Positions 26,844 through 36,621 are shown, numbered from the stretch's first letter. The stretch is DNA of 64,000 nucleotides from Proteus vulgaris (GCF_033708015.1 NZ_CP137920.1:806001-870000); one strand, 5' to 3'. Made by a program: numbers and translations. The notes: generated from the letters alone by a model not told the origin.

Positions 26844-27896
26844 ATGTCGTTTTTTAAAACTCTGCCAGGTATTCTATTTTGTGCATTAATAGGTGGTATT
26901 CTTACCCTTTCAGGTTTGCCCATGGCGCTGATGTTTGGGCCAATTTTTGTTGTCATTATTGCTTATCGCTTCAAGTGGGAGCTTGCGGTTCCTAAACATA
27001 CATTGACGTTTATTCAGCTCACTTTAGGCACTTCAGTTGGATTAATGTTTAACCAAGTTCATTTAGGTAGTGCTGATAACTTAATCATTCTATTACTCAC
27101 TCTTGTTGTGTGTTTAGCCATTCAATTTTTTGTGAGCTATTTTTGGTTTCATCGCCATATTGGGTGGACGAAAGAAGAGTCAATGCTTGGGGCTGTACCT
27201 GGAGCGATGGCGGCTATTTTAGCATTAACGGATCACACCAAAACACCGCCTCAAAAAATCGTGATTTCTCATACTATTCGTTTAATGGTGCTGATTATTA
27301 TGGCGGGTTTTATTGTGGGTGCTGATAAAGCTAATATGCCAGAATTTTCTATACCCGAAATGACCTTTATTTCATTGTTGTGGTTATTATTGATTGTTGC
27401 TTTAGGGTTAGGCTCAGGGCTTTTATTGCAGAAAATTCGATTTCCTGCGCCCTTTATGCTGACGTCATTAGGTAGTGCGATATTAGTTCAATCGTTTGTT
27501 AGCGAATCTATTGCTTTTCCGATGTTACTGAATGAATTGAGCATGGTGTTAATTGGTATGAACATTGGCGCTCACTTTGTGGTTTTCCCTTTTTCATCAT
27601 TAATTAAAAATGCCTTTTCTTCTGTCCAAGTGGTTATTATTAATGTCATTTTAACAGTGATTGTCGCATATGGTGCAGCTTATTTAACGGGGGTTCCTTG
27701 GGAGACATTAGTATTGGCATGGGCGCCAGGAAGTATGGAAGCGATGACATTTGCAGCGATAACAATGAATGTTGATGCGGCTTTTGTTATGTCAAATCAT
27801 ATTTTTAGGATGCTGATTATTCAAAGTATTCCATCCGTTGCTTTGTATTGGAACGAATATAGACAGAAGAAAAATAATCAGGACAAAGAAGAATAA
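26844..27896 (+). CDS. AbrB family (PF05145-type) membrane protein
   Basis: A 350-residue inner-membrane protein with about ten hydrophobic segments. It shows an internal duplication typical of this family, once annotated as ammonia monooxygenase regulators: GGILTLSGLPMALMFGPIF, GAVPGAMAAILAL, and in the second half LAWAPGSMEAMTFAA. The two motifs with P-G-A/S-M look like paired pore or substrate elements. Transport function is assumed from topology; the substrate is unknown. It appears monocistronic and starts 113 bases after the divergent GNAT gene start. Confidence 0.75.
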   Translation: MSFFKTLPGILFCALIGGILTLSGLPMALMFGPIFVVIIAYRFKWELAVPKHTLTFIQLTLGTSVGLMFNQVHLGSADNLIILLLTLVVCLAIQFFVSYFWFHRHIGWTKEESMLGAVPGAMAAILALTDHTKTPPQKIVISHTIRLMVLIIMAGFIVGADKANMPEFSIPEMTFISLLWLLLIVALGLGSGLLLQKIRFPAPFMLTSLGSAILVQSFVSESIAFPMLLNELSMVLIGMNIGAHFVVFPFSSLIKNAFSSVQVVIINVILTVIVAYGAAYLTGVPWETLVLAWAPGSMEAMTFAAITMNVDAAFVMSNHIFRMLIIQSIPSVALYWNEYRQKKNNQDKEE

Positions 27897-28017
27897 AATA
27901 GAAAAGGAATAATGTTGTTTTTGATAACCTCTATTTAGCCACTTTATATTGAAATATAAATATGCGAATTAAGAGGTTATTTTGTTCCATTAATCCAGTT
28001 GTGACTGAATAAAAGCA

Positions 28018-28368
28018 TTAATAGTTTAATAGACTGAGTGATTTATTAGCTAACAGTTGGCATTTCTTATTGTGTGATACTTCAATACCTTTTAAATCAT
28101 TGTAACTATCTTCATTCAATTGGCTCATCGGTAATATCGAGTAATTACTCACATCCCATTGCTGTGAGCGAGAAAAAATCATTAAGGCTCTTTCGATTTT
28201 AGATTTTGATATCTGCTCATAACCACAATCTTTATTTAAAAAAAGGTAGATGGCGGTTAAATCTGCCAAGTCTTCTGCTTGTGTGTAAGTTAACGCTTTT
28301 GTACTCGAAGAAAAGAGCAGGGTAAAAGAAAGCGTGAGTGTGCAGAACAAGGCGAACATTTTTTTCAT
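28018..28368 (-). CDS. yacC: YacC family periplasmic protein
   Basis: A 116-residue protein with a clear Sec signal peptide (MKKMFALFCTLTLSFTLLF then a cut near SSSTKA|L). The mature part closely follows E. coli YacC: QAEDLADLTAIYLFLNKDCGY, QWDVSNYSILPMSQLNEDSY, then KKCQLLANKSLSLL. Two conserved cysteines probably form a disulfide. YacC proteins are described as pilotin-like; I recall that annotation but cannot confirm a role. As in E. coli the gene is the divergent neighbour of cueO, so synteny supports the call. Confidence 0.85.
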   Translation of the reverse strand: MKKMFALFCTLTLSFTLLFSSSTKALTYTQAEDLADLTAIYLFLNKDCGYEQISKSKIERALMIFSRSQQWDVSNYSILPMSQLNEDSYNDLKGIEVSHNKKCQLLANKSLSLLNY

Positions 28369-28469
28369 TAGGTGTGCTCTTCCTTTGTGTGATGATTTAG
28401 TCAGTTTTGTTATTTGACTTAATGTAGTTAAAAGTTTTGCAAAGACCCTTTGTTTTGTTGGGTTTTAAA

Positions 28470-28500
28470 TTGACCTTCCAGTAAGGGGAAACTTTACCAT
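28470..28500 (+). promoter_or_regulatory. CueR-type (MerR family) promoter of cueO
   Basis: A -35 TTGACC (28470-28475) and a -10 TACCAT (28495-28500) are separated by 19 bases, the long spacer typical of MerR-family promoters. The spacer carries a dyad CCTTCC ... GGAAA, close to the CueR operator half-sites. It lies about 80 bases before cueO. Copper induction by CueR is inferred; cueR is not in the window. Confidence 0.75.
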
Positions 28501-28581
28501 TGGTAATAGTTTACAAAACTTCTTTCTCCATTTTATTTCAATAAATACAAAATAATTTGTTTTTATTCAGAGGAATATATT

Positions 28582-30162
28582 ATGCAACGTCGCGAATTTT
28601 TAAAATTAGGCGCCACATTAAGTGCTGTCACATTATTACCAAGCTGGAGTCGTTTTGCGTTTGCCCAAAGTAACATGCCTTCACTGGCTATTCCACCTCA
28701 AATTACCCCTGATGCCCAACAAAAGATTGTTCTGAATATTCAACAAGGTGTTTCTCAATTTATTCCCACCGCAAAGACAACTACGTGGGGTTATAACGGT
28801 AGTTTATTAGGTCCCGCATTGAAACTTAAGCGTGGTCAACCCGTCACCATTAATATCAATAACCAATTACCAGAAACAACAACGGTTCATTGGCATGGGC
28901 TTGAAATCAGTGGCGAAGAAGATGGTGGCCCACAAGCAATGATTGAGTCAGGAAAATCTCGTACGGTTACTTTTACACCTAATCAAGCTGAATCAACGTG
29001 CTGGTTCCATCCTCATACTCATGGTGTAACTGGACAACAAGTCGCGATGGGATTAGGTGGATTAGTGATCATTGAAGATGATGAAACCTCAAACCGTAAA
29101 TTGCCTAATCGCTGGGGCGTGGATGATTTACCTATTATTTTGCAAGACAAACGTTTAGACAGTGATGGACAAATTGATTATCAACTCGATGTAATGAGTG
29201 CTGCAATTGGTTGGTTTGGCGATATGATGTTAACCAATGGTGCCATTCAACCACAGCATATTGTGCCCAAAGGTTGGGTAAGATTACGTTTCTTAAATGG
29301 CTGTAACGCGCGTAGCCTAAACCTTGCAACCAGTGATGGCAGACCCATGTATGTGATTGCCAGCGATGGTGGATTACTCGCAGAACCCGTCAAAGTGACA
29401 GAGCTACCGATTTTAATGGGGGAACGCTTTGAGGTTTTAGTGGATACCTCTGATGGGCGTGATTTTGATATTGTCACTTTACCCGTTCGTCAAATGGGGA
29501 TGGTTTTAGCGCCATTTGATAATGTATTGCCTGTATTGCGCTTATTACCCTCAGCAGAAAAAGGACAGGGTCTTTTACCTGAGCAATTGGCGCTTATTCC
29601 TGCATTACCCACATTAAGCAATCTTTCAACGCGCACATTACACCTGCGCATGGATATGCGTTTAGATATGCAAGGGATGATGTTATTAACCGAGCGTTAT
29701 GGTGATAAAGCTTTAGCGGGTATTCATCATGGAATGAGTCATATGCGCCAAGGTAACGGTAGTGGCATGATGGGCGGCGGAATGAATTGTGGTCATGGTA
29801 GTGGGGATCTTGATATTTATAATGCAAATAGTATCAATGGTATTCCATTCTCAATGACTGAACCTGCATTTGATGTAAAACAAGGCGTTTATGAGCGTTG
29901 GGTTGTTTCTGGTCGGGGTGACATGATGTTACATCCATTCCATGTTCATGGTACACAATTTCGCATTTTATCTGAAAATGGTAGAGCACCAGAGAAGCAC
30001 CGCCAAGGTTGGAAAGATATTGTGAAAGTTGAAGGGCAATTTAGCGAAATTCTAGTGAAATTCGACCATTTAGCAACAAAAGCACATCCGTTTATGGCGC
30101 ACTGTCATTTATTAGAACATGAAGATACTGGAATGATGGCGGGTTTTACTGTGAGTAAATAA
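28582..30162 (+). CDS. cueO: Multicopper oxidase CueO
   Basis: Periplasmic cuprous oxidase of 526 residues that protects against copper. A twin-arginine signal ([19 protein letters not shown]) fits export of a folded, metal-loaded enzyme. Copper ligands are seen in HWHGLE and WFHPHTHG in the first domain and in [10 protein letters not shown] and [14 protein letters not shown] in the last domain, the latter including the type 1 site. The Met/His-rich segment (about 383-412, [20 protein letters not shown]) replaces the longer Met-rich insert of E. coli CueO. The promoter shows a CueR-type arrangement, and a terminator follows. Confidence 0.95.
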   Translation: MQRREFLKLGATLSAVTLLPSWSRFAFAQSNMPSLAIPPQITPDAQQKIVLNIQQGVSQFIPTAKTTTWGYNGSLLGPALKLKRGQPVTININNQLPETTTVHWHGLEISGEEDGGPQAMIESGKSRTVTFTPNQAESTCWFHPHTHGVTGQQVAMGLGGLVIIEDDETSNRKLPNRWGVDDLPIILQDKRLDSDGQIDYQLDVMSAAIGWFGDMMLTNGAIQPQHIVPKGWVRLRFLNGCNARSLNLATSDGRPMYVIASDGGLLAEPVKVTELPILMGERFEVLVDTSDGRDFDIVTLPVRQMGMVLAPFDNVLPVLRLLPSAEKGQGLLPEQLALIPALPTLSNLSTRTLHLRMDMRLDMQGMMLLTERYGDKALAGIHHGMSHMRQGNGSGMMGGGMNCGHGSGDLDIYNANSINGIPFSMTEPAFDVKQGVYERWVVSGRGDMMLHPFHVHGTQFRILSENGRAPEKHRQGWKDIVKVEGQFSEILVKFDHLATKAHPFMAHCHLLEHEDTGMMAGFTVSK

Positions 30163-30205
30163 TCAATCACTGTAAAAGTTATTAATATCAGTAAGATAAA
30201 TTAAT

Positions 30206-30240
30206 AAAAGGCATGAAATTGATATTTCGTGCCTTTATTT
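30206..30240 (+). terminator. Terminator of cueO
   Basis: AAAAGGCATGAAAT pairs with ATTTCGTGCCTTT (one mismatch), followed by ATTTTC. Confidence 0.7.
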
Positions 30241-30321
30241 TCATTAAATCAGATCATCGCATGATGAAGGAAGTTCTGGTACAATCGTTTGCTTTCCCCG
30301 TTAACCCAATCGAAATTAATC

Positions 30322-30864
30322 ATGAAACATATTGTTGATGTCATGATCTCTGAAGAAGAGATCAAACAGCGTATTGCTGAGCTAGGTCGTGAAATCACAG
30401 AACATTACCGCCCACGTCAAGGTCAACATGATCTTGTCTTAATCGGCTTGTTAAAAGGTTCTTTTATTTTTATGGCTGATTTGTGCCGTGAAATTGATGT
30501 GAACCATGAAGTCGATTTTATGACTGTATCAAGTTACGGTAATGGTATGACGTCAACGCGAGACGTTAAAATCATTAAAGATCTCGATGAAGACATTCGT
30601 GGTAAAGATGTTCTGATTGTTGAAGATATTATCGACTCAGGTAACACCTTAAATCGTGTTAAAGAGATTTTAAGCTTACGTGAGCCAGCTTCTATTTCTA
30701 TCTGTACATTACTGGATAAACCCTCTCGTCGTGAAGTTGATGTTCCTGTTGAGTGGATTGGTTATTCCATTGAAGATAAATTTGTTATTGGTTACGGCAT
30801 CGATTACGCACAGCGCTATCGTCACTTGCCTTATATTGGGCATGTCACCTTATTAGATGAGTAA
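30322..30864 (+). CDS. hpt: Hypoxanthine phosphoribosyltransferase
   Basis: Purine salvage enzyme of 180 residues that joins hypoxanthine (and guanine weakly) to PRPP. The PRPP-binding motif [14 protein letters not shown] and the early [15 protein letters not shown] loop are intact, and the C terminus [19 protein letters not shown] is that of E. coli Hpt. Start 30322 matches the family N terminus (MKHIVDVMI) though only a poor ribosome site is seen. The upstream in-frame TTG/ATG-like start at 30289 would add 11 residues. It is divergent in function but neighbouring can, as in E. coli, with higBA inserted between. Confidence 0.95.
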   Translation: MKHIVDVMISEEEIKQRIAELGREITEHYRPRQGQHDLVLIGLLKGSFIFMADLCREIDVNHEVDFMTVSSYGNGMTSTRDVKIIKDLDEDIRGKDVLIVEDIIDSGNTLNRVKEILSLREPASISICTLLDKPSRREVDVPVEWIGYSIEDKFVIGYGIDYAQRYRHLPYIGHVTLLDE

Positions 30865-30885
30865 TTTATTTTAAATAGAAGTAAG

Positions 30886-30912
30886 AAAACCCGCTTTAGG
30901 CGGGTTTTTTAT
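30886..30912. terminator. Terminator shared by hpt and higA
   Basis: AAACCCGC pairs with GCGGGTTT around a short loop. T-runs occur on both strands, so it suits both converging genes. Confidence 0.85.
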
Positions 30913-30917
30913 CGGTA

Positions 30918-31334
30918 TTACTTAATAAAAATAGACACAGGTAGATTGAATCGAACCGACAGTTTTTTAATATGTTCTAATGTGAGATTACGTTCACCAT
31001 TGAGAATGCGACTTACATAAGAGCGTGAACCCAATTCTTCTTTAAAATCAGTAGTATTTAGTTGGTATTGATCCATCAATGTACGCAAAACTGCAATCGC
31101 ATCATCACATTGATTGAGTCTTGCATTGAAGACCCTAAATTCAGGCGCGCTATTTTCATATTCGTCAATTTTATGACAAAGCATATCAATTAAAGGATTA
31201 TCTGGGTCGTGTTCTACTAAATATTCAACCAACTTGACACCTTCTTCATAGTCTTTACGAGATTGGCTACGACCAAGAATAGGAACTATATTGACTAGGC
31301 TATTAGCAGCCTTAATTGCATCAACAATCATCAT
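30918..31334 (-). CDS. higA: HigA-type antitoxin (HTH XRE)
   Basis: A 138-residue antitoxin collinear with E. coli HigA (YgjM): an N-terminal region binding the toxin (EGVKLVEYLVEHDPDNPLIDMLCHKIDEYE, SAPEFRVFNARL), then a C-terminal helix-turn-helix (about 95-138, ELGSRSYVSRILNGERNLTLEHIKKLSVRF). The C-terminal HTH position is typical for this subgroup. Its ATG overlaps the higB stop by 4 bases. It should neutralise HigB and repress the operon promoter. Confidence 0.88.
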   Translation of the reverse strand: MMIVDAIKAANSLVNIVPILGRSQSRKDYEEGVKLVEYLVEHDPDNPLIDMLCHKIDEYENSAPEFRVFNARLNQCDDAIAVLRTLMDQYQLNTTDFKEELGSRSYVSRILNGERNLTLEHIKKLSVRFNLPVSIFIK

Positions 31335-31642
31335 TCTTTTGTTCTCCGATAGTAATCAATAAGTTTATCGTATTCAGCATGAGTAGAAATATGTTTTACA
31401 AATATTTTGTTGCGTTCAAAATCTGCAAAAAATAGGATCCTTAATGTATTTCCACCAATATTGATAACCCACCATTTTTCTCTATATTTCATTCTATCTA
31501 AACTTGGGAAGACTTTTTTTAATGCATCAGGTGTTTGATAAGTACTCTGTTTTAACGTTCTATAAGTATCAGTAATTGATTGAGCACAATTGGGGAAACG
31601 TGCAGATGCTAAATCAAAAGGCTCTCGTGATATTACGTGCAT
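31331..31642 (-). CDS. higB: HigB-type mRNA interferase toxin
   Basis: A 103-residue toxin of the HigB/YgjN family: KKVFPSLDRMKYREKWWVINIGGNTLRILFFADFERNKIFVKHISTHAEYDKL follows E. coli YgjN closely. These RelE-fold proteins cut mRNA on the ribosome. The toxin gene comes first in the operon, the inverted order typical of higBA. The pair lies between hpt and can, which are direct neighbours in E. coli, so it is an insertion into a conserved block. Confidence 0.88.
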   Translation of the reverse strand: MHVISREPFDLASARFPNCAQSITDTYRTLKQSTYQTPDALKKVFPSLDRMKYREKWWVINIGGNTLRILFFADFERNKIFVKHISTHAEYDKLIDYYRRTKE

Positions 31643-31724
31643 TCCCTGTCCCTCGTTTCCTATTTGTCAATAGATTAGCACCTTTTTTCATTGTTGCCAA
31701 ATAGGAAACTTTATTTTTTATAAC

Positions 31725-31761
31725 GTATAAAAAAGCCCTAATATTTTTTAAATATTAGGGC
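31725..31761 (-). terminator. Terminator of can
   Basis: On the minus strand a 12-base stem (31735-31746 with 31750-31761) is followed by a run of six T. It separates can from the downstream higBA pair. Confidence 0.85.
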
Positions 31762-31788
31762 CTAAAATGATTGCTTATAATGAATGTA

Positions 31789-32442
31789 TTAGCGTGGATG
31801 ACTCAATTTTGCCATCGCTTGACGATAAGATAGTTCAAGTTTTTCACGGCTATCTGACGTGATATCGAGGTCGTGTAACTCACCGTTATTTAAACCGTAA
31901 ACCCAACCGTGGATCATCACTTTTTGTCCACGTTTCCATGCTGCTTGCATAATCGTTGAATGACCAAGGTTGTATACTTGTTCGATAACATTTAGCTCAC
32001 AAAGTAGGTTTAATCTATCTTGCGGTGCCAGTTCACCTAACATTGAACTGTGTTTGTACCAGATATCGCGGATATGCAGTAACCAGTTATTGATAAGACC
32101 TAATTCGGTGCCTTCAATAGCTGCTTCAATACCACCACAACCATAATGACCACAGACAATAATGTGTTCAACTTGTAATACATCAACTGCATACTGGATC
32201 ACTGAAAGACAGTTTAAGTCAGTGTGGATGACCAAGTTTGCCACATTACGGTGAACAAATAAGTCACCTGGTGCTGCGTTGATTAATTTTTCTGCTGGAA
32301 CGCGGCTATCGGAGCAACCAATCCATAAGAAGTGAGGTTTTTGACCTTTACAGAGATCTTTAAAAAACTGAGGATTTTCTTCAGTAACAGATTCTGACCA
32401 TTGCTTGTTATTGGCTAACAGCTCTTCAATTTTTCTCATCAT
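31789..32442 (-). CDS. can: Beta-class carbonic anhydrase Can
   Basis: Cytoplasmic zinc enzyme of 217 residues that interconverts CO2 and bicarbonate. Zinc ligands are in [11 protein letters not shown] (Cys and Asp) and CGHYGCGG (His and Cys). The whole protein follows E. coli Can (YadF), e.g. [20 protein letters not shown] and [20 protein letters not shown]. The start at 32442 (two adjacent ATGs, AGG 10 bases upstream) fits the family; the longer frame from 32538 adds 32 atypical residues. It ends in its own terminator. It is divergent from yadGH, as in E. coli. Confidence 0.94.
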   Translation of the reverse strand: MMRKIEELLANNKQWSESVTEENPQFFKDLCKGQKPHFLWIGCSDSRVPAEKLINAAPGDLFVHRNVANLVIHTDLNCLSVIQYAVDVLQVEHIIVCGHYGCGGIEAAIEGTELGLINNWLLHIRDIWYKHSSMLGELAPQDRLNLLCELNVIEQVYNLGHSTIMQAAWKRGQKVMIHGWVYGLNNGELHDLDITSDSREKLELSYRQAMAKLSHPR

Positions 32443-33226
32443 GACGTGACTGCCTGTAATTCGGTTTCCCACCATTTGCGCTGACAGTACGCCAACACGA
32501 AATAGCGCTTGTGTTATTGTTAGATGCAAGAGATCCATTAAGAAAGGGTATTTTTATACCATTACTTTTGAATAAATCAGAAGGTTTTTTAAAGCCAAGT
32601 GATCGATAATTGCTTGTCATTTTTTGCTTTCAAATAAGATAGATCTTTTTATAGCATTTGTTTAATGAATTTATCAATACATTCCTTGATGTAAATCAAA
32701 TGTATAAAAAGATAACTGTTTGTTAAACCAGCTGTTGTATTATTTAAAAATAGACGCTTATAAATATTATATAAATAAAACTAATGATTATAATTGTTGG
32801 TTTTATTTTTATACTGAAAGTAAAGATGACAAAAAATAAAGAGCATCATTGATTGAGATAGTAGATCGCGAGATAATTTTCATCAGTAAACTTGAGAAAC
32901 AAAGGCAATAATTTTATTGGTATCAATTAGGCTAAATGATTACACTAAGGGATAAATTGATAAAAATATCAGAAAAACAGTAAGAAATAACAGAACATTG
33001 AGCCTTAAATGCTAATTTACGCTCTCTTCATCTCTTATTCTTTATTATTGCAATAGTTAAAAAATATTTATTTATTCGTTTGTGTCATAAGCGCTAAAAC
33101 GGTTTATTTGCTATTGAATATTCTCTAGAATAACTTATTCCATTTTATTCTTTGAACTAAGCTTATTTTCTGATTTCAGCTCAGTTAATGCTGAATAATG
33201 CTGTTGATAAAAGGTAATTCCCACTT
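32443..33226. other. can-yadG divergent intergenic region
   Basis: 784 bases without a credible gene. It should hold the divergent promoters of can and yadG. It is AT-rich with several TATAAT-like hexamers, too many to choose one. No repeat, hairpin terminator or RNA gene was recognised. Confidence 0.35.
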
Positions 33227-34165
33227 ATGACGTATGCATTGGAGTTAACGGAGTTAACGAAAACTTATCACAATGGTGTAAAAGCACTAAAAGGAATTAA
33301 TCTCACCGTTGAGGCTGGCGATTTTTATGCTTTATTAGGACCTAATGGCGCAGGCAAATCGACCACAATTGGTATTATTAGCTCTTTGGTTAATAAGAGT
33401 AGCGGTAAAGTTAAAGTGTTTGGTTATGACACCGATACCGATATGGTTAATGCAAAACGTCAATTAGGATTAGTACCACAAGAATTCAATTTCAACCCTT
33501 TTGAAACCGTTTTACAAATTGTTCTCAATCAAGCGGGTTATTATGGTGTCCCACGTAAATTAGCGTTAGAACGTGCTGAAACTTATTTGACCCAGCTTGA
33601 TTTATGGGAAAAACGTGACGACAGAGCGCGTTTTTTATCTGGGGGGATGAAGCGCCGTTTAATGATTGCGCGTGCATTAATGCACCAACCTAAATTACTT
33701 ATTCTTGATGAACCTACCGCGGGTGTTGATATTGAATTACGTCGCTCTATGTGGACGTTTTTAAAACAATTAAATGCTGAAGGCACGACGATTATTCTCA
33801 CCACACACTATTTAGAAGAAGCCGAAATGCTGTGTCGGAATATTGGTATTATTCAACGTGGTGAGTTGGTTGAAAATACCAGTATGAAGGGGCTATTAAG
33901 TAAATTAGAGTCTGAAACCTTTATTTTAGATTTAGCGTCAAAAAGCCCACTACCTGAGTTACAAAATTATCAATATCGTTTGGTTGATACATCAACATTA
34001 GAAGTTGATGTTAAAAGAGAGCAAGGACTAAACAGTGTATTTGCTCAACTAAATGCGCAAGGTATTCAAGTCTTAAGTATGCGTAATAAAGCTAACCGTC
34101 TTGAGGAGTTATTTGTGCACTTAGTTAATGAAGATCATACAGAAGTAGAAGGAGAGAGGGAATGA
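33227..34165 (+). CDS. yadG: ABC transporter ATP-binding protein YadG
   Basis: A 312-residue ATPase with Walker A GPNGAGKST, signature LSGGMKRR, Walker B LLILDEPTAGVD and the switch His in LTTHYLEEAEM. The sequence and position (between can and panD, followed by yadH) identify YadG. The C-terminal 80 residues form the extension common in drug/polysaccharide-type exporters. With YadH it forms an ABC-2 exporter of unknown substrate. The ribosome site is weak (AAGG, 12 bases before ATG). The stop overlaps the yadH start by 4 bases. Confidence 0.9.
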   Translation: MTYALELTELTKTYHNGVKALKGINLTVEAGDFYALLGPNGAGKSTTIGIISSLVNKSSGKVKVFGYDTDTDMVNAKRQLGLVPQEFNFNPFETVLQIVLNQAGYYGVPRKLALERAETYLTQLDLWEKRDDRARFLSGGMKRRLMIARALMHQPKLLILDEPTAGVDIELRRSMWTFLKQLNAEGTTIILTTHYLEEAEMLCRNIGIIQRGELVENTSMKGLLSKLESETFILDLASKSPLPELQNYQYRLVDTSTLEVDVKREQGLNSVFAQLNAQGIQVLSMRNKANRLEELFVHLVNEDHTEVEGERE

Positions 34166-34932
34166 TTCAGTTGTATTGGGTAGCCCTCAAGACGATTTGG
34201 ATTAAAGAAGTGACCCGTTTTGGGCGTATTTGGGTACAAACTTTAATTCCTCCCGTTATTACGATGTCGCTCTATTTTGTTATTTTCGGTAATTTAATTG
34301 GTAAGCGTATTGGGGATATGGGAGGCGTTGATTATATGCAGTTTATTGTCCCCGGTCTGATTATGATGGCGGTGATCACAAACTCATATGCTAATGTCTC
34401 ATCTTCATTTTTTGGTGCTAAATTCCAACGTAGTATTGAAGAATTATTAGTATCGCCAGTACCGACCCATGTTGTTATCGCGGGTTTTGTCGGTGGGGGT
34501 GTAGCGCGTGGTATTTGTGTTGGAATATTGGTCACACTGGTTTCGCTATTTTTTGTACCACTAGAGATACACTCTTGGACAATGGTGGTGGTGACATTAT
34601 TGATGACCTCAATTGTGTTTTCTCTCGCTGGATTATTAAATGCGATTTTTGCGAAAACCTTTGATGATATCAGCATCATCCCGACGTTTGTTCTAACGCC
34701 ATTAACCTATTTAGGGGGCGTGTTCTATTCACTGTCACTCTTACCTGAATTTTGGCAAGGCGTGTCTAAGTTAAACCCTATTGTGTATATGATCAGCGGT
34801 TTCCGTTACGGTTTTCTGGGTATTACGGATGTCTCTTTAACAGTGACGATTAGTGTTCTGTGTCTTTTCATTGCGGTGTTTTATGTTATTGCATGGTATT
34901 TAATTGAGAAAGGTCGCGGTTTAAGAAGCTAA
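34162..34932 (+). CDS. yadH: ABC-2 type permease YadH
   Basis: A 256-residue inner-membrane permease with six hydrophobic segments and the ABC-2 signature around FGAKFQRSIEELLVSPVP and TPLTYLGGVFYSLSLLPEFW. It is coupled to yadG by a 4-base overlap (ATGA) and followed by a strong terminator. The substrate is unknown; family members export drugs or glycans. Confidence 0.9.
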   Translation: MIQLYWVALKTIWIKEVTRFGRIWVQTLIPPVITMSLYFVIFGNLIGKRIGDMGGVDYMQFIVPGLIMMAVITNSYANVSSSFFGAKFQRSIEELLVSPVPTHVVIAGFVGGGVARGICVGILVTLVSLFFVPLEIHSWTMVVVTLLMTSIVFSLAGLLNAIFAKTFDDISIIPTFVLTPLTYLGGVFYSLSLLPEFWQGVSKLNPIVYMISGFRYGFLGITDVSLTVTISVLCLFIAVFYVIAWYLIEKGRGLRS

Positions 34933-34965
34933 TCAAAAAAACAAAAGAGAAAGAGATAAAAGTTG

Positions 34966-35001
34966 AAATCGGTATCTTAATTAGAGATACCGATTTTTTT
35001 T
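34966..35001 (+). terminator. Terminator of yadGH
   Basis: A perfect 12-base stem (34966-34977 with 34985-34996) followed by eight T in a row. It also marks the left edge of the accessory block that separates yadH from panD. Confidence 0.9.
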
Positions 35002-35072
35002 AACTGTTTTTTCAGCACAAATGTTAATTTTTCTTTAAATTTACGCTTGGGTATTAACAAAGTCAATTTTCT

Positions 35073-35090
35073 TGTTTAGTATACTAAACA
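35073..35090. promoter_or_regulatory. NadR-type operator upstream of niaP
   Basis: TGTTTAGTATACTAAACA is a perfect 18-base palindrome matching the TGTTTA-N6-TAAACA boxes bound by the NAD repressor NadR in enterobacteria. It overlaps a likely -10 (TATACT, 35080-35085) and lies 28 bases before the ATG, so binding would block the promoter. Confidence 0.8.
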
Positions 35091-35118
35091 CTTTGGCAGG
35101 GGATAAAAAGGAAATGTA

Positions 35119-36351
35119 ATGACAACGGCAAGCCAAACAGGTAAAGCACCTAAGGCAATCTCTCGTAATAAACTTTTATGTATTGCAGGTATGGGCTGGA
35201 CTTTTGATGCAATGGATGTGGGATTACTTGCATTCTTACTCTCGGCATTAAAAGAGGATTGGGGGTTGACGGCATCACAATTGGGTTGGATTGGCAGTAT
35301 AAATTCAATTGGTATGGCTGTTGGCGCATTTGTGTTTGGTATTATGGCGGATAGAAAAGGGCGTAAACCCGTCTTTATTTTTACATTGTTGCTGTTTAGC
35401 TTAGGTTGTGGGTTAACGGCATTAGCAAGCTCTTTGATGGTGGTACTTGTTTTACGCTTTTTTATTGGAATGGGATTAGGTGGCGAATTACCTGTTGCGT
35501 CGACCCTTGTCAGTGAAAGTGTTGAAACCCATGAACGAGGCCGTATAGTTGTTTTATTAGAGAGTTTTTGGGCTGTCGGCTGGTTAATTGCTGCGTTAAT
35601 TGCTTATTTTATTATTCCTGATTATGGCTGGCGTATGGCTATGCTATTAAGTGCATTACCTGCAGTATATGCTCTCTATTTACGTTCAAAACTACCTGAA
35701 CCCACTTCATCGCATATTTTACAGAAAAAAACACGTTTATCGATCCGCCAATCAATGGCATTAATATGGTCTCCACAATACCGTCGCTCAACACTAATGT
35801 TGTGGATCTTATGGTTCTGTGTTGTTTTCTCTTATTACGGTATTTTCTTATGGTTGCCAAGTGTCGCTATGTTAAAAGGCTTTAGCTTAATTAAAAGCTT
35901 TCAATATGTGCTTATCATGACATTAGCCCAGTTGCCTGGCTATTTTACAGCCGCGTGGTTAATTGAACGGTATGGTCGAAAATTTGTTCTCGTCACTTAT
36001 TTAGCGGGTACAGCTATTAGTGCTTATTATTTCAGTGTGGCTGATTCTACCGCAACATTACTTATTTTCGGTATGTTGTTATCGTTCTTTAATTTGGGGG
36101 CTTGGGGAGCTTTATATGCTTATACGCCAGAACAATACCCCGATGGAATTCGGACAACGGGTGCTGGAACAGCAACCGCAATAGGGCGTATTGGTGGAAT
36201 ATTAGGGCCGTTAATGGTGGGATATTTGGTTCAATATCAATTTGAAATAAGTTCAATATTTCTGATTTTCAGTTTTTCGATTGTGATTGGAATATTAGCG
36301 GTGATGTTATTGGGGCAAGAAACAAAAAATAAGCCACTTAACTCAATTTAG
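35119..36351 (+). CDS. niaP: Niacin (nicotinate/nicotinamide) transporter NiaP, MFS
   Basis: Major facilitator protein of 410 residues with about 12 membrane segments. It follows Bacillus subtilis NiaP closely: GWTFDAMDVGLLAFLLSAL, GGELPVASTLVSESVETHERGR, LLESFWAVGWL, VVFSYYGIFLWLPSVAMLKGFSLI, YTPEQYPDGIRTTGAGT. The loop motif GIMADRKGRKPVF is the MFS signature. NiaP imports vitamin B3 for NAD salvage. The upstream NadR-type palindrome independently supports the niacin assignment. It appears monocistronic, with a weak GGGG/AAGG ribosome site. Confidence 0.88.
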   Translation: MTTASQTGKAPKAISRNKLLCIAGMGWTFDAMDVGLLAFLLSALKEDWGLTASQLGWIGSINSIGMAVGAFVFGIMADRKGRKPVFIFTLLLFSLGCGLTALASSLMVVLVLRFFIGMGLGGELPVASTLVSESVETHERGRIVVLLESFWAVGWLIAALIAYFIIPDYGWRMAMLLSALPAVYALYLRSKLPEPTSSHILQKKTRLSIRQSMALIWSPQYRRSTLMLWILWFCVVFSYYGIFLWLPSVAMLKGFSLIKSFQYVLIMTLAQLPGYFTAAWLIERYGRKFVLVTYLAGTAISAYYFSVADSTATLLIFGMLLSFFNLGAWGALYAYTPEQYPDGIRTTGAGTATAIGRIGGILGPLMVGYLVQYQFEISSIFLIFSFSIVIGILAVMLLGQETKNKPLNSI

Positions 36352-36438
36352 TCATACTTTGTGCGACTAAAAATATAGAAATACGCTTTCTTGTAATATG
36401 ATAGCAGTTAAGATTTTTATGAGAAAAAGGAGATCACG

Positions 36439-36621
36439 ATGTCTCATTATGACGAAATGGTTAAACAGGTTGATGATGCTATTGCTACAACCAGTATTCA
36501 AACCATGAATGAACTTTTAGTGGAGTTAGGTAAAGATAAAACGATTGAATTTCCACTGCGTTATGAGCAGCAAGAGCGTTTACGCACGGCTATTTTCCAT
36601 CACGGTGAAAAAAATCGTTAA
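36439..36621 (+). CDS. ydcY: YdcY family small protein (DUF2526)
   Basis: A 60-residue cytoplasmic protein that follows the first 55 residues of E. coli YdcY: MSHYDEMVKQVDDAIA, MNELLVEL, then YEQQERLRTAIFHHG. It ends shortly after, about 17 residues short of the E. coli form. The function is unknown. AAGGAG precedes the ATG at a good distance, and the gene is followed by a strong terminator. Confidence 0.8.
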   Translation: MSHYDEMVKQVDDAIATTSIQTMNELLVELGKDKTIEFPLRYEQQERLRTAIFHHGEKNR

